A stretch of 64,000 bases of DNA from Yarrowia lipolytica (lineage: Eukaryota > Ascomycota > Dipodascomycetes > Dipodascales), in assembly GCF_001761485.1 (NCBI RefSeq), contig NC_090770.1:2108001-2172000 (forward strand), in the 5' to 3' direction. Made by a program: the position numbers and the translations under genes. Of the stretch, positions 30,259-39,676 are shown in pieces. Under the pieces are notes generated by a model. The model worked only from the letters and a program-made list of their open reading frames with translations. It was not told where the DNA came from and searched no databases. Within the stretch, counting starts at the first letter, position 1; every line of letters begins with the position of its first letter.

Positions 30259-32871
30259 CTAAGACAAATCGAAACCAGCATGCGATCGAATGGCATACAA
30301 AAGTTTCTTCCGAAGTTGATCAATGTCCTGATAGTCAGGCAGCTTGAGAAGATTGACACAGGTGGAGGCCGTAGGGAACCGATCAACCTGTCTACCAGCG
30401 TTACGAATGGCAAATGACGGGTTCAAAGCCTTGAATCCTTGCAATGGTGCCTTGGATACTGATGTCACAAACTTAAGAAGCAGCCGCTTGTCCTCTTCCT
30501 CGAAACTCTCAAACACAGTCCAGAAGTCCTTTATAGTTTGATCTGTATCCAGATAGCCTCCGTAATTGGTGTGTGTCTTCAAATCCCAGACGTCCACATT
30601 GGCATGTCCTCCACTGATAAGCATTTGAAGTTCATCTGCGTTGAACATTGAGACCCACGAAGGGTCAATGAGCTGGTATAGACCGCCCAAGAATGCATCT
30701 GTCTGTGTTCTGATACTGGTGTTAAGCTTGAAGTTGGCCACTTCATAAATATATCGAAGATAGTTGGCCTTAGTGACAGGTACTTCGCTTCCGTTTCGAA
30801 TCAGATCACGTGTTCGAACATTGCCTTCGGAGTCAGCGTAATCGATTGAAAATGTAAGACCAAGATCGGCATCTCCCTGAGTGGCGTAAATCTGTTTCAG
30901 CGATGCAAGACTCTCGTAGAGGTTGGGGTCCAGAGAATACAGATCGTCAATCGACGACCGCATACTTCCTTGTGTCCACTTTTGAAGGAAGAACGATGCA
31001 AAGCCGTGCTCAATAAGAATGTTCTCGTAAAGGCCCTTTCCCACCAGATTTCCCAGGAATGCAAGTTGTTTAGTGTCATGGGTAGTCGGGTTGGGGTAAA
31101 GAAGGTGGTTATCGGTAGCGGCAAAAAGTCCTCGAGAAGTGTTGAATGCATCATCTGTGACAGAAGTGAGGAACTCCTTCGTCAAACCTCCACCATCAAT
31201 ACCTGCCTCGGGACCAAAATCGTTGAAGAATCGAATCGAAAGAGGTTTCTTCAATTCTGAGCCGTAAGAATACAACTTTTCATAAGCCGATTCAAACTCT
31301 CTGCCCCGAATAACAGGAGCATCGATACCCATTCTTCCAGTATGATGCATCAGAAACACATCTTCACTGCCCATAACGTTGCTGTGATCTTCTGCCTTGA
31401 AAGCCTCGAACAATGTGACACGGGTGTTGAAAGGGATAAAGAAAGGCAATTGCGAGAGAATTGTTCTGTTTCGGGACCTCATAGCTGACAGAGATGGTCT
31501 GGACGCCATTCTTCTGCTTGCTGTCGTCTCCACACCATGCTCTTGGCTCAGTCGCATCTTCTCTTCCTCCACGAGAGACTTGATAAAGCTAGTATCGACA
31601 TGTAGTCTTCTGACCAGCCAAAATCCCTTTGGCAAGAAAGGTCGCCGGGAATCACGAGCATAGACCTGACGTAAAACTGCAATAATCAGGTTGCACTCTA
31701 TTTCGTTGGTGATCATGGCCACACACAGATTCTTGAGCACCACCATGAGGTTTTCAATCTCTGAGAATCTGAGCAGAGTAGTGGCTTGGTCACGGAACTC
31801 ATGGTCGAGTGTGACAATAAGCCAATAAGAGTAGAGCTCCAGAAGTAACGTTAAATGCAAATATTGAGAAGACTCCAAAAACTCAGAAACTTCGTTGGCA
31901 GACATGGAATCACGGTAGAGCTTCTGAATGGGTCCTGATTCGAACAGACTCTTCCAGAGCACTCTTGCGACTGGAGGGTTATCAATAAGAGACAGCTGTT
32001 GAAGAACTTGCTGCTTTCGCTCTGGGTGAATGCGGAGAAGACTGACAAGAACTTGTGAGACGTCTGTGTAGTTGTACTTGTCGAGAATCTGAGTCACAAA
32101 GTTCACAGAGTACAGAGGTTCCAGTCTCTCCAACAGTTCTTCAGGAATATCACCAAATGGCACTGAAGATAGAACCACCGACAAGGCAGGGATGAACTTG
32201 TCGCCACCAATCTGGGTCATGTTGGACAGGATACCAACAGCCTTGTTCTTCGGAAGTCGCGCAAACTTACAGATGGTGTCCAGAACCACATTTATGAGAT
32301 CGATTCCTTGCCAGTTAACTTCCTGGGTCATGTAGTCGAGCACAAACCCTGCGGGATTTCTGCGACCCTGTTGGTTAAGAGCCTCTGGAGTGACTTCAGA
32401 AACCCTGGCTGCCTTGAAGAAGCTGGGGATGATGACGGGGTACTGAGCGATTGTCGACAGTATCGTAGATGCATTTTTGTGTCCGTTGGAGATGATCCAT
32501 TTGCAAACCTCCTCTCCAAGCTCCGACCATTGCTCCGGAGCAGCATTCAGCTCTGAACATTGTTGCAGAACTATCTTAGCCTCCTCCATGTTCAAGGTCC
32601 TCCAGAAGTAGATGGCCTCCTGGACGGAGTCTGGACTCTGCAACCATTTCTCCTTCAGCGCCAGTCGCTTGGGGCGCACTTCCTGCACCTGCTTTCTCCA
32701 ATACAGCTGGATCTGTTTTGCAGCCTCGTCCTGCTTACGAGCCTCTTCTCTCTTGCGTCTATCGTCGGCTGCCTTCTTGAGCAGCGACTCTCTGTTGGCC
32801 GTCTGTCGGCCCCGGCCTCCTAGGTTGACCTGGCGGGCTCGTCGCGTGTCGCCTGTGAAGTTGGTGAACAT
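30259..32871 (-). CDS. HUL5: HECT E3/E4 ubiquitin ligase Hul5
   Basis: An 870-residue ubiquitin ligase that extends chains on proteasome-bound and misfolded proteins. The N-terminus (FTGDTRRARQVNLGGRGR) matches Hul5/UBE3B/C types, with an IQ-like helix at about 45-60 (AAKQIQLYWRKQ). A long helical region follows, then the HECT domain from about 510: FNDFGPEAGIDGGGLTKEFL in its N-lobe, and the catalytic Cys in PTASTCVNLLKLPDY about 30 residues from the end. The start at 32871 gives the family N-terminus. TCACGTGA lies about 80 bp upstream (32951-32958). Confidence 0.94.
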   Translation of the reverse strand: MFTNFTGDTRRARQVNLGGRGRQTANRESLLKKAADDRRKREEARKQDEAAKQIQLYWRKQVQEVRPKRLALKEKWLQSPDSVQEAIYFWRTLNMEEAKIVLQQCSELNAAPEQWSELGEEVCKWIISNGHKNASTILSTIAQYPVIIPSFFKAARVSEVTPEALNQQGRRNPAGFVLDYMTQEVNWQGIDLINVVLDTICKFARLPKNKAVGILSNMTQIGGDKFIPALSVVLSSVPFGDIPEELLERLEPLYSVNFVTQILDKYNYTDVSQVLVSLLRIHPERKQQVLQQLSLIDNPPVARVLWKSLFESGPIQKLYRDSMSANEVSEFLESSQYLHLTLLLELYSYWLIVTLDHEFRDQATTLLRFSEIENLMVVLKNLCVAMITNEIECNLIIAVLRQVYARDSRRPFLPKGFWLVRRLHVDTSFIKSLVEEEKMRLSQEHGVETTASRRMASRPSLSAMRSRNRTILSQLPFFIPFNTRVTLFEAFKAEDHSNVMGSEDVFLMHHTGRMGIDAPVIRGREFESAYEKLYSYGSELKKPLSIRFFNDFGPEAGIDGGGLTKEFLTSVTDDAFNTSRGLFAATDNHLLYPNPTTHDTKQLAFLGNLVGKGLYENILIEHGFASFFLQKWTQGSMRSSIDDLYSLDPNLYESLASLKQIYATQGDADLGLTFSIDYADSEGNVRTRDLIRNGSEVPVTKANYLRYIYEVANFKLNTSIRTQTDAFLGGLYQLIDPSWVSMFNADELQMLISGGHANVDVWDLKTHTNYGGYLDTDQTIKDFWTVFESFEEEDKRLLLKFVTSVSKAPLQGFKALNPSFAIRNAGRQVDRFPTASTCVNLLKLPDYQDIDQLRKKLLYAIRSHAGFDLS

Positions 32872-33537
32872 GTTGACGCACAGTTAGGGGCAAACCGAGT
32901 CTGATATGTGCGACCCAGTGTTGAGATCGCAGGTTACAATAAGCTTTGTCTCACGTGATTGATAAGCATTTCGGGTAAATCGGTAATGTTACGGAGGTTT
33001 GTAGTCGCCACCGCCACATTACTTGGGAAGAAAAATGCATTCGCTACCAGCATGTTATACTACTTCTGCTGTACGATATTTGTAACAGTGTTTGGAATGT
33101 TCGTGAACTTTCGCTGTAAACATAGACTGGCAATACAATCATGATTATGTAATAAGGCAGCAGAACAGAAGTAGCGCCTACTGTATGCTACAAGTACATA
33201 TGGTACAGTATGTACAGTACATACAGTACACAGTATATACATATATTTTACGAACCGATCACATGACAATAAACCTGCTACGTTTACTGCAATTATCCTC
33301 ATCGTTTTCCGTTAACATGTATTCACAGCTACAGTAGATAGCTTTTTGTTGTTATTCTCATCCTTAATTGAGTATCAAAATGAGCTGAAGTAACCTCCCA
33401 AGTAAGGGCTCCCAAGTAAGGGCTCCCAAGTAAGGGCTCCCGAGTAAGGGAGTAAGATTTTCAGGTCTACGCCACTAGACACTCCCAAAACTGTTGAGTA
33501 TGGAGTCAAGACACTGATAGCATCCTTGCGACTGCAC
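32872..33537. other. Intergenic: HUL5 promoter and DAP1 terminator
   Basis: Holds TCACGTGA at 32951-32958, a dense block of TACAAGTA / TACAGTA words at 33180-33245 and the 14-bp tandem repeat at 33397-33450. No gene is visible. Confidence 0.5.
33397..33450. repeat. 14-bp tandem repeat, about 3.9 units
   Basis: Three perfect copies of CCCAAGTAAGGGCT plus a fourth partial copy with one change. It lies about 90-140 bp beyond the DAP1 stop codon, so it is probably in or near its 3' UTR. Confidence 0.9.
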
Positions 33538-34014
33538 CTATGCCTTTTCGTTCTCCAGAACTCCGCAATGGATGTACTTGGCCTCAATAGTCATTTCCCA
33601 CTTGTCCAGAGTCTCCAGCTCGTGGTTCTCGAGATCAGCGAGAGTGTCGAGAGGCTGGTCAATGGGTGTGAGCATGGCTGGGTCAAAAGAGGTCTTGGCC
33701 AGTCCTCGAGAAGCGTCTCGACCGGCAAAATTCTCATAGGGACCCCCGGGTCCGTAGAACTTCTTGCCTGCAGTCACGTCGTAGACCTTACCCTTGACTC
33801 CCATGAGGACTCGGGGATCGTCGGTGCCGTTAAACTTGGCCAGAGTTCGGGGGGTATAGGAGGTGAAGACCAGAGGAGGCAGCTGCTCGCCTTCGTCCTC
33901 CTCAATCACCTCTGGTGCGGGGAACAGCACCTTTCGAATGATGATGAATGCCACAATGAGAGAAAGGCCAATGTTGACCAGAAACATGGCGTCATAACCA
34001 AAGATTTGAGTCAT
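33538..34014 (-). CDS. DAP1: Heme-binding protein Dap1 (MAPR family, cytochrome b5-like)
   Basis: A 158-residue protein that binds heme and supports sterol-synthesis P450s such as Erg11. A membrane segment lies at about 10-27 (MFLVNIGLSLIVAFIIIR). The MAPR b5-like domain occupies about 48-150: FTSYTPRTLAKFNGTDDPRV, then GVKGKVYDVTAGKKFYGPGG with the Tyr residues that coordinate heme, and YENFAGRDASRGLAKTSFD. The start at 34014 places the anchor right at the N-terminus, as in the family. An endomembrane location is expected. Confidence 0.95.
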   Translation of the reverse strand: MTQIFGYDAMFLVNIGLSLIVAFIIIRKVLFPAPEVIEEDEGEQLPPLVFTSYTPRTLAKFNGTDDPRVLMGVKGKVYDVTAGKKFYGPGGPYENFAGRDASRGLAKTSFDPAMLTPIDQPLDTLADLENHELETLDKWEMTIEAKYIHCGVLENEKA

Positions 34015-34513
34015 TGCGATTGTGCGTTCTGTTGTGTGTGTGGGAGAGAGTGTGTGTTGTTGGATTGAATCAAGGCGATCAGATGTTCATAAACAGAGTC
34101 AACTGCTTAGACATGCATGCATGTGAATACAGTAATAGAATTTCTGTGACTGGTGGGCCATGTGGGGTGGAATGTTGTAGAAGAGACTGCAAGCTAAGCA
34201 GAGTAGATTTGGGGGATAACCTCTGAAGTGACCACGTGATACTCTTGGAGATCACTTTTCCGCCACTTTTGCCCCCTCCAAAAGGCTCCTTGTCATCGCT
34301 ACTCGTGTTATACCCGCAGTTGTATGTCTACACTCGCCTATTATTCCCGATCTCCCAACGGCCACATCCCCACATAAACCATCTTCGTCTTCAAACCCAA
34401 AAAATCAAAGTTGCTTGTGATTGATTACAATTGAGCTACAAGTGCAATACAAGTACCAGTACTGTACCAGTACTCGTTTCAAACCAGTCAGATGCATTGT
34501 TTTACCGTATTTC
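34015..34513. other. Intergenic: DAP1 promoter and neighbour's terminator
   Basis: CACGTG lies at 34233-34238, and a TACAAGTA/TACTGTA/AGTACT cluster at 34436-34475. No gene is visible. Confidence 0.4.
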
Positions 34514-36904
34514 CTAAATATTTCCGTAAATCTTGTAGATTCTGTGTGCAGCATTCTGCATAAGCTCCTGAGCCTTGTCGTGGCGCTTGAGCCGCAACTG
34601 GTCCCGAATGTTGCCAAACGTGTACCACTCGAAGTCCTCTTGGGGAACAGCCTGGGGTGAAAAAATGCAATGTTGGGCCCAAGACCGAGGCTCCTCAGGC
34701 GATCGAGGCTCAAGAAGACGAGACTCAAACTTTCGAAGCGCAATGTTGTTCGAATGTCGAATCGCAGCATTGTTGGGGAACTCCATGGCCCGAGTGATCT
34801 CAGAGTACTGGGAAGTGGCATCAATGAACTTCTGCGAAAATGTCTCAACACGAGCAACAGCAGCATCGAGCCCCCGGAAGTCATGGACAAAGTTGGGGTC
34901 AGCCTCTTCCGAGTACTTGATAAGATCATCGACATATGATCGCATCTCAGAGGCGTAGTATGCAGTGTCAATGGGGAGAACGGGGTCATCGGCAGATGAC
35001 AGCGCCAGTCGAACTACAATCTCAACCATGGCCTTAAGATAGTCGATCGAGTCGGGAAGGAACTCGTCTCTCCAGCCCACAGTGTCCTTACAGGTGTCAT
35101 GAGGGAAAGAGCTACCCTTGAAGCCAACATCGATACTGGGAATACCACAGGTACTGAGAAGACCCATGTAGTCTCCAGCCTGTCGGAACTGCTTAACGCG
35201 CTTTTCGGGCCAGTGGTCGACAAACGATTCATTCTGAGGGGACTTGACCTCAACAAGAGCCTTTCGCACAATGTTGTTGAAGTAGGGGTGTCCATGAGCT
35301 TGGAACTCAGAGCCAGTGACAGCATCAGCCACGTTAATGTATGCCGTGGTCTCGTCACAAAGGTCGTGCCCAAAGACAATGGGTCGCTCGTTGGAACCAG
35401 CAAAGCCTTGCTTGGATCCATCCCAGGAAGCAAAGGTGATGGTTCGCTCCGGGTACCACTGAAGATGCTGAGTCATACCAGAGATGATTCGGGCAGCCTC
35501 AAGCATCACAATCTGGCCAGACATGGGGTCCATGGCTCCGAAACAGGCAGCGTCACGGGCACTTCCCACAATGACATTGAGATCAGGTTGCTGGTTACCC
35601 TCAATTCGACCAAAGACGTTCCACAGGGGATGTTGCTCGTCAGTCTTGACGTTGTTTCGGACCTTGATACGCACGTTTGACTTATCGTCACCCGAGTAAC
35701 GAACACCGTCGTTATCGTACCGAGCCCCTGACTTGAGCTTTTGAAGCACAGGAGCCACGTCCTTAAGAGAAGCAGGCACAACAGGGATCTTGGAACCAGC
35801 AGTAGCGTCTCCAGGATCAACGCCCTTGCTCGGTCTGTAAGAACGCGGTCCTCCTGGGAAGTTGACAAAGCCAGGAGACATGAGAACATTGGTAGTGGTA
35901 TCTCGTCGAACGGCATCAGCGTTCTCAGGGTCGTTGGAAAACACAACGACGGCAGCAGCACCATGGTACTGGGCGGTTTGCACCTTCAGGCCAGTAGGCA
36001 CGTTGTTGTAAGCCACAAACACGATAGCACCTTCCAGTTTGATGCCTGCGGCTTCAAGCGCCTTGAAATCGGCGTCAGTTCCGTAGTTTGCGAAAATGGC
36101 GTGACCCTCAGCTTCTCCAGGGTGTGAGTTTGCCATGAAGGCAGGTACCGAGTTTTCCTCGGGGGTCTGCCCAAACTGGTCTTCTCGTTTTTGGTTGCCC
36201 TGCTCCCCCACAACTTCCCATCCCACCTGTCCGTTGTCAGCCATGACCACATATCCCTTGATCTCCTTGACTTCCACGTTATCAAGGTTGTATCTCTTGA
36301 ATTCGTTGGCCACGTACTTTGCCAGCGTCAGATCGCCACTAGTTCCTGCAGCGTGCGTCATGCTGCTCATGTAGTCGAGTCGCGACTTCATTTCCGACGA
36401 CTCCAGCACCTCCCGCATGTAAGTGAGGAGGTCCTCACGCGTTGCCATGGCGTCTGGCAGGCCAAACGAGTTTCTGTTGTTGGGCACAAGGCCAAATAGA
36501 ATGGCCAAGATGACAAACGTGGACACAAACACCAGATAGACGAGCCGCTTGAGAATGAGCGGATTTCCCCAGCGGGCCAGCTCCACGTCCATGGCCACGC
36601 TGCATTTGTGCCAGAAGCGGGCCACGGGATCCAGCAGCTGTTTTACTGGTGTGAAGAGTTTTGACGAGTATGTCGCCACGTTTTGAGCGACTTGTTGCGC
36701 TCTTGCGAGGGTTGATGTGCTTGCGTTGGGATGAGAGCCTCCAGGAAGGGGTCCGCTGGGGGAGTCGTCGAGTTCAAACTGCTCGATTTCGAACGACGAG
36801 TCACGCGATTCGTGCAGCAGGTTCTGTCGCGATTCATCGTCCTCTGCGTCGTACACGGGGGGTGGCGAAGAAGGGGTTACTTGGGCCATTTCTTCCACAG
36901 TCAT
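34514..36904 (-). CDS. Tre1/Tre2-like transferrin-receptor family protein (inactive M28 peptidase fold)
   Basis: A 796-residue type II membrane protein. The cytosolic N-terminus carries a PPxY motif (PPPVYDAED, about 14-22), the docking signal for Rsp5-type ubiquitin ligases. One membrane segment lies at about 125-145 (LVYLVFVSTFVILAILFGLV). Outside are a protease-associated domain and an M28 peptidase-like domain. The zinc ligands are mostly lost: the motif where glutamate carboxypeptidase II has GHRDSWVFG reads GSARDAACFG here, and the catalytic EE pair of DAEEFG is replaced in SWDGSKQG. In yeast, Tre1/Tre2 act with Bsd2 to send metal transporters such as Smf1 to the vacuole. A Vps70-like assignment is possible but fits less well. 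Confidence 0.82.
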   Translation of the reverse strand: MTVEEMAQVTPSSPPPVYDAEDDESRQNLLHESRDSSFEIEQFELDDSPSGPLPGGSHPNASTSTLARAQQVAQNVATYSSKLFTPVKQLLDPVARFWHKCSVAMDVELARWGNPLILKRLVYLVFVSTFVILAILFGLVPNNRNSFGLPDAMATREDLLTYMREVLESSEMKSRLDYMSSMTHAAGTSGDLTLAKYVANEFKRYNLDNVEVKEIKGYVVMADNGQVGWEVVGEQGNQKREDQFGQTPEENSVPAFMANSHPGEAEGHAIFANYGTDADFKALEAAGIKLEGAIVFVAYNNVPTGLKVQTAQYHGAAAVVVFSNDPENADAVRRDTTTNVLMSPGFVNFPGGPRSYRPSKGVDPGDATAGSKIPVVPASLKDVAPVLQKLKSGARYDNDGVRYSGDDKSNVRIKVRNNVKTDEQHPLWNVFGRIEGNQQPDLNVIVGSARDAACFGAMDPMSGQIVMLEAARIISGMTQHLQWYPERTITFASWDGSKQGFAGSNERPIVFGHDLCDETTAYINVADAVTGSEFQAHGHPYFNNIVRKALVEVKSPQNESFVDHWPEKRVKQFRQAGDYMGLLSTCGIPSIDVGFKGSSFPHDTCKDTVGWRDEFLPDSIDYLKAMVEIVVRLALSSADDPVLPIDTAYYASEMRSYVDDLIKYSEEADPNFVHDFRGLDAAVARVETFSQKFIDATSQYSEITRAMEFPNNAAIRHSNNIALRKFESRLLEPRSPEEPRSWAQHCIFSPQAVPQEDFEWYTFGNIRDQLRLKRHDKAQELMQNAAHRIYKIYGNI

Positions 36905-39652
36905 GATGTGATATAAATAAAGGGGCAGTGAGGTGTCGTTAGTGGCGGTGTTGTTTTAGGAGGCAGTCTCTGAGCAGTCGTCCGTTTAATTTTTGAGTCG
37001 TAAAGAGTGTGATGCTAGTCCCGGTAGTCGTGGTTGTACCGTTGTCGTCCCCCTAAGTGTATGATGTAATGTGATGTTTGATGTTTGATGTGTGATGTTA
37101 CAAGCAGACACGACAACTGGCGGCCTGCATGAAGCGCAGTCTACAGGAGTGACGGACGGAACCGTGTAGAGATGCCAAGGATGTCACGGAAGCAGATTAA
37201 CGCGGAGATAGGAGAAGGAGTGGGGGGCGGCTTCAGGAGAGGGGAGCCTCACTGTGGCCAATAAATCTGCACTAGCCAAAAAATATCCGGGGGGGAAGGG
37301 GGGGAAGGAGGTTGCGCGGTCACGTGATGCCCGAGAATATGCCGCCTTGATGGCGGGAGTATTTCTGCACAGCTTGCGCATGCCTTATCGGGCCAGGGTT
37401 TACGAGTTTGGCCGTTTGGGACTGGTTGGTTAGGTTTGGAGGTTGGGAGTTGGAGTTGGGGTTGGGAGTTGGAATTTGGAGCCGGAATTTGGTGCTGGAA
37501 TTTGGTGCTGGAATTTGGAGCTTGGACTAGAGTTGGAATTGGGATGTCATAATTTCGCCACAGAGTGAGACCTTAAAAGTGGGATGAGTGGGATGTGGGA
37601 TGTGGGATGGTATGGTGGGTTGAACCTCTCAACTACAGAGCAAACAATATCGGGCTGAGGAAATAACGAGCAGCAAAAGTTGACAGAATGGAAAGCCAGC
37701 GAGTCGAAAAAAGGGCATGTTAGAGGTCGAGTCCGAGTAATGTATCGTATGCTACTTGTAGAACCAACAATCCGCTACACACCTGATGACGCTGGAACAC
37801 ACTAATTATAGCAAGTGGGCTTGTAAACAAGTGCCGGTCTGAAGCGCCCATTTCCCGCACACATGGTGAGAAGCCAAAAGTAGTGGTGCATAAATTGGAG
37901 CCATTTGAACGGGGTGGGACTCCAAGAATGCACACTATTCTTCTCCAGAGCTAACAAACCACCATTTTTTGAGCAGCCAGCACGTTTGGGAGACTTGTGG
38001 CGTGTTGTATATCCAGCCCAAAATACTCGCCCCCGTCCACCATACCACCAGTAACACTCGTGCAAGTAACGCAATTATTGTATTGTCAACATAACTCTAC
38101 AGCCCCACCTCTCCCGATGAGGTAGAAGGCGAGCGTCACAATAACGTCGTGAAAATCCCAACTGCAGTGGTGATTAAAATTGGCCCTCCTTTTCCACACT
38201 TGGCCATGCTAATGTCCGAAACGAGTGGACATATCAGGACTGATATGGAGAATGTCTCTAATTATTATCAATACGACGTCTCTGTCTCACTTGTGGTATC
38301 CTTTCAGTCCACAAAATCCCTGCTTCCTTGTGCTTGGATACTCGTACTCGGACCGGTTGGTGTGACGTCATTAGTTCGGCTGGCTGGAGGGTGTGCGAGT
38401 ACGAGTTCACTCTGCACATACCCCGTCTAAACCCACCTCAAACACTAGTCCAAGCTACCCCGGCAGGGTCCGTGACCCCCCTGTCGGCCGGTGTCCATTC
38501 AACACCTCTCCAGCCATGGGGTAGACGATAGCGACCCCCAACTGTGTCTATTCATGCCATATGAGGAATACCCCCCGGTCCGCTTCGGTGCGTAGAGTTT
38601 GCAATATTCCCGTTTTCCTGCTTTCCATCTCAATGTCTGCAAGCGACTCTGGCATAATCCCTCGCCCAAACCCTGTTGCTATGGTTAGAGTATTTGTTCC
38701 GGGGTTGAAAAGTGGAGTAAACGAGCGGGGGAGGGAGACACATTTCGCTCTTGCAGTCCGCTTCACATGCTCCATCTCCTCGTCCATGTAGCATTATTGG
38801 GTATGCTACGACTCGTCTAAGCTGGCCAGTTTCCCCCACCTGCCCCTCCCCTCACCCCTGCTCGCCTCTGGGAGGCAGCGACCTTGAGAGCTTGTTCAGC
38901 CACCGACAGAAATAACCTGAAAAAGACAGCAGTAAAATGCTGCATCGCCAGTCTGCATCGAGGACAAGGGCTAGACCCGGGGATACCACTACCCCAGTCA
39001 TATTGACCTAATGACGTTTAACTCCATTGTCGGCGCTAAAATAGAATCCGTAACGGCATTCAAAAAAGAGAGACAGCCCGTCGCCGGCACCCCAACGGGC
39101 CCGGCAGCGGGAGACAGCCCAGTATATATATCCCACAAGCAATGATCAGCGCTTTTTAATGAACCAATATGCGTTGAAGAGCCGTCGCCCAAAGTTGCAG
39201 TCAACTTAAACCCTCCTCCCTTGTCCGAGCCGCGTGAGATGCGTCTCGACGCATGACAGATGCTTAACACTGCGCAGTCTGCACGTGTGGACTGCAGATA
39301 TCACTATAGATTGGCCCTTTGTTTTTCCCTCACTATGGCCTTAGCGTTCAAGTAGACCCCAAAAATGCTAAAGACCATTGTTAAGAGAAAACTCTGGGAG
39401 CGTCGTGGGACAAATAAACAGGCTCAAGTGCAGTCTGCCAAATATTCGTCCTTCAGCAGCTTGAGCTCGCTTGTACGGTCATCGCTTAAACCCCCGCTTT
39501 TGTCGTATCCGCCTACCCCTCTCATCGTTGTCTCACCATGACAGAGCCGCAATCCATAGCCCTGTCAGAAACTCTACAACCACCTAGCTCGACTTCCTAG
39601 GCTAAAGCCATTAAGCCTCAGCTACACCTTCCGATGTGGTGTGGGGCTGGAG
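36905..39652. other. Large gene-free interval
   Basis: About 2.7 kb between two divergently transcribed genes, long enough for large promoters on both sides. It contains TCACGTGA (37320-37327), a G-rich one-sided tract (37414-37545) with four 13-bp units, and no reading frame above 95 codons. No RNA gene or element end was recognised. Confidence 0.5.
37471..37522 (+). repeat. 13-bp tandem repeat, four units, in a G-rich tract
   Basis: Four units of GGAATTTGGwGCy. The flanking 37414-37470 is a related run of GGTT/GGGAGTT words, so the whole ~130 bp is purine/G-biased on the plus strand. Confidence 0.85.
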
Positions 39653-39659
39653 TATAAAG
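39653..39659 (+). promoter_or_regulatory. TATA-like box near the Dfg5/Dcw1 start
   Basis: TATAAAG lies 18-24 bases upstream of the chosen Met (39677). Either the mRNA leader is very short and the 39698 Met is used, or this box is not functional. Confidence 0.3.
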
Positions 39660-39676
39660 TCCTTTACTCTGCTCAG

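Noticed and set aside
36905-39652. Centromere or replication origin in the gene-free gap
   Set aside because: No known Yarrowia CEN/ARS core sequence that I can recognise; a gap alone is not evidence.
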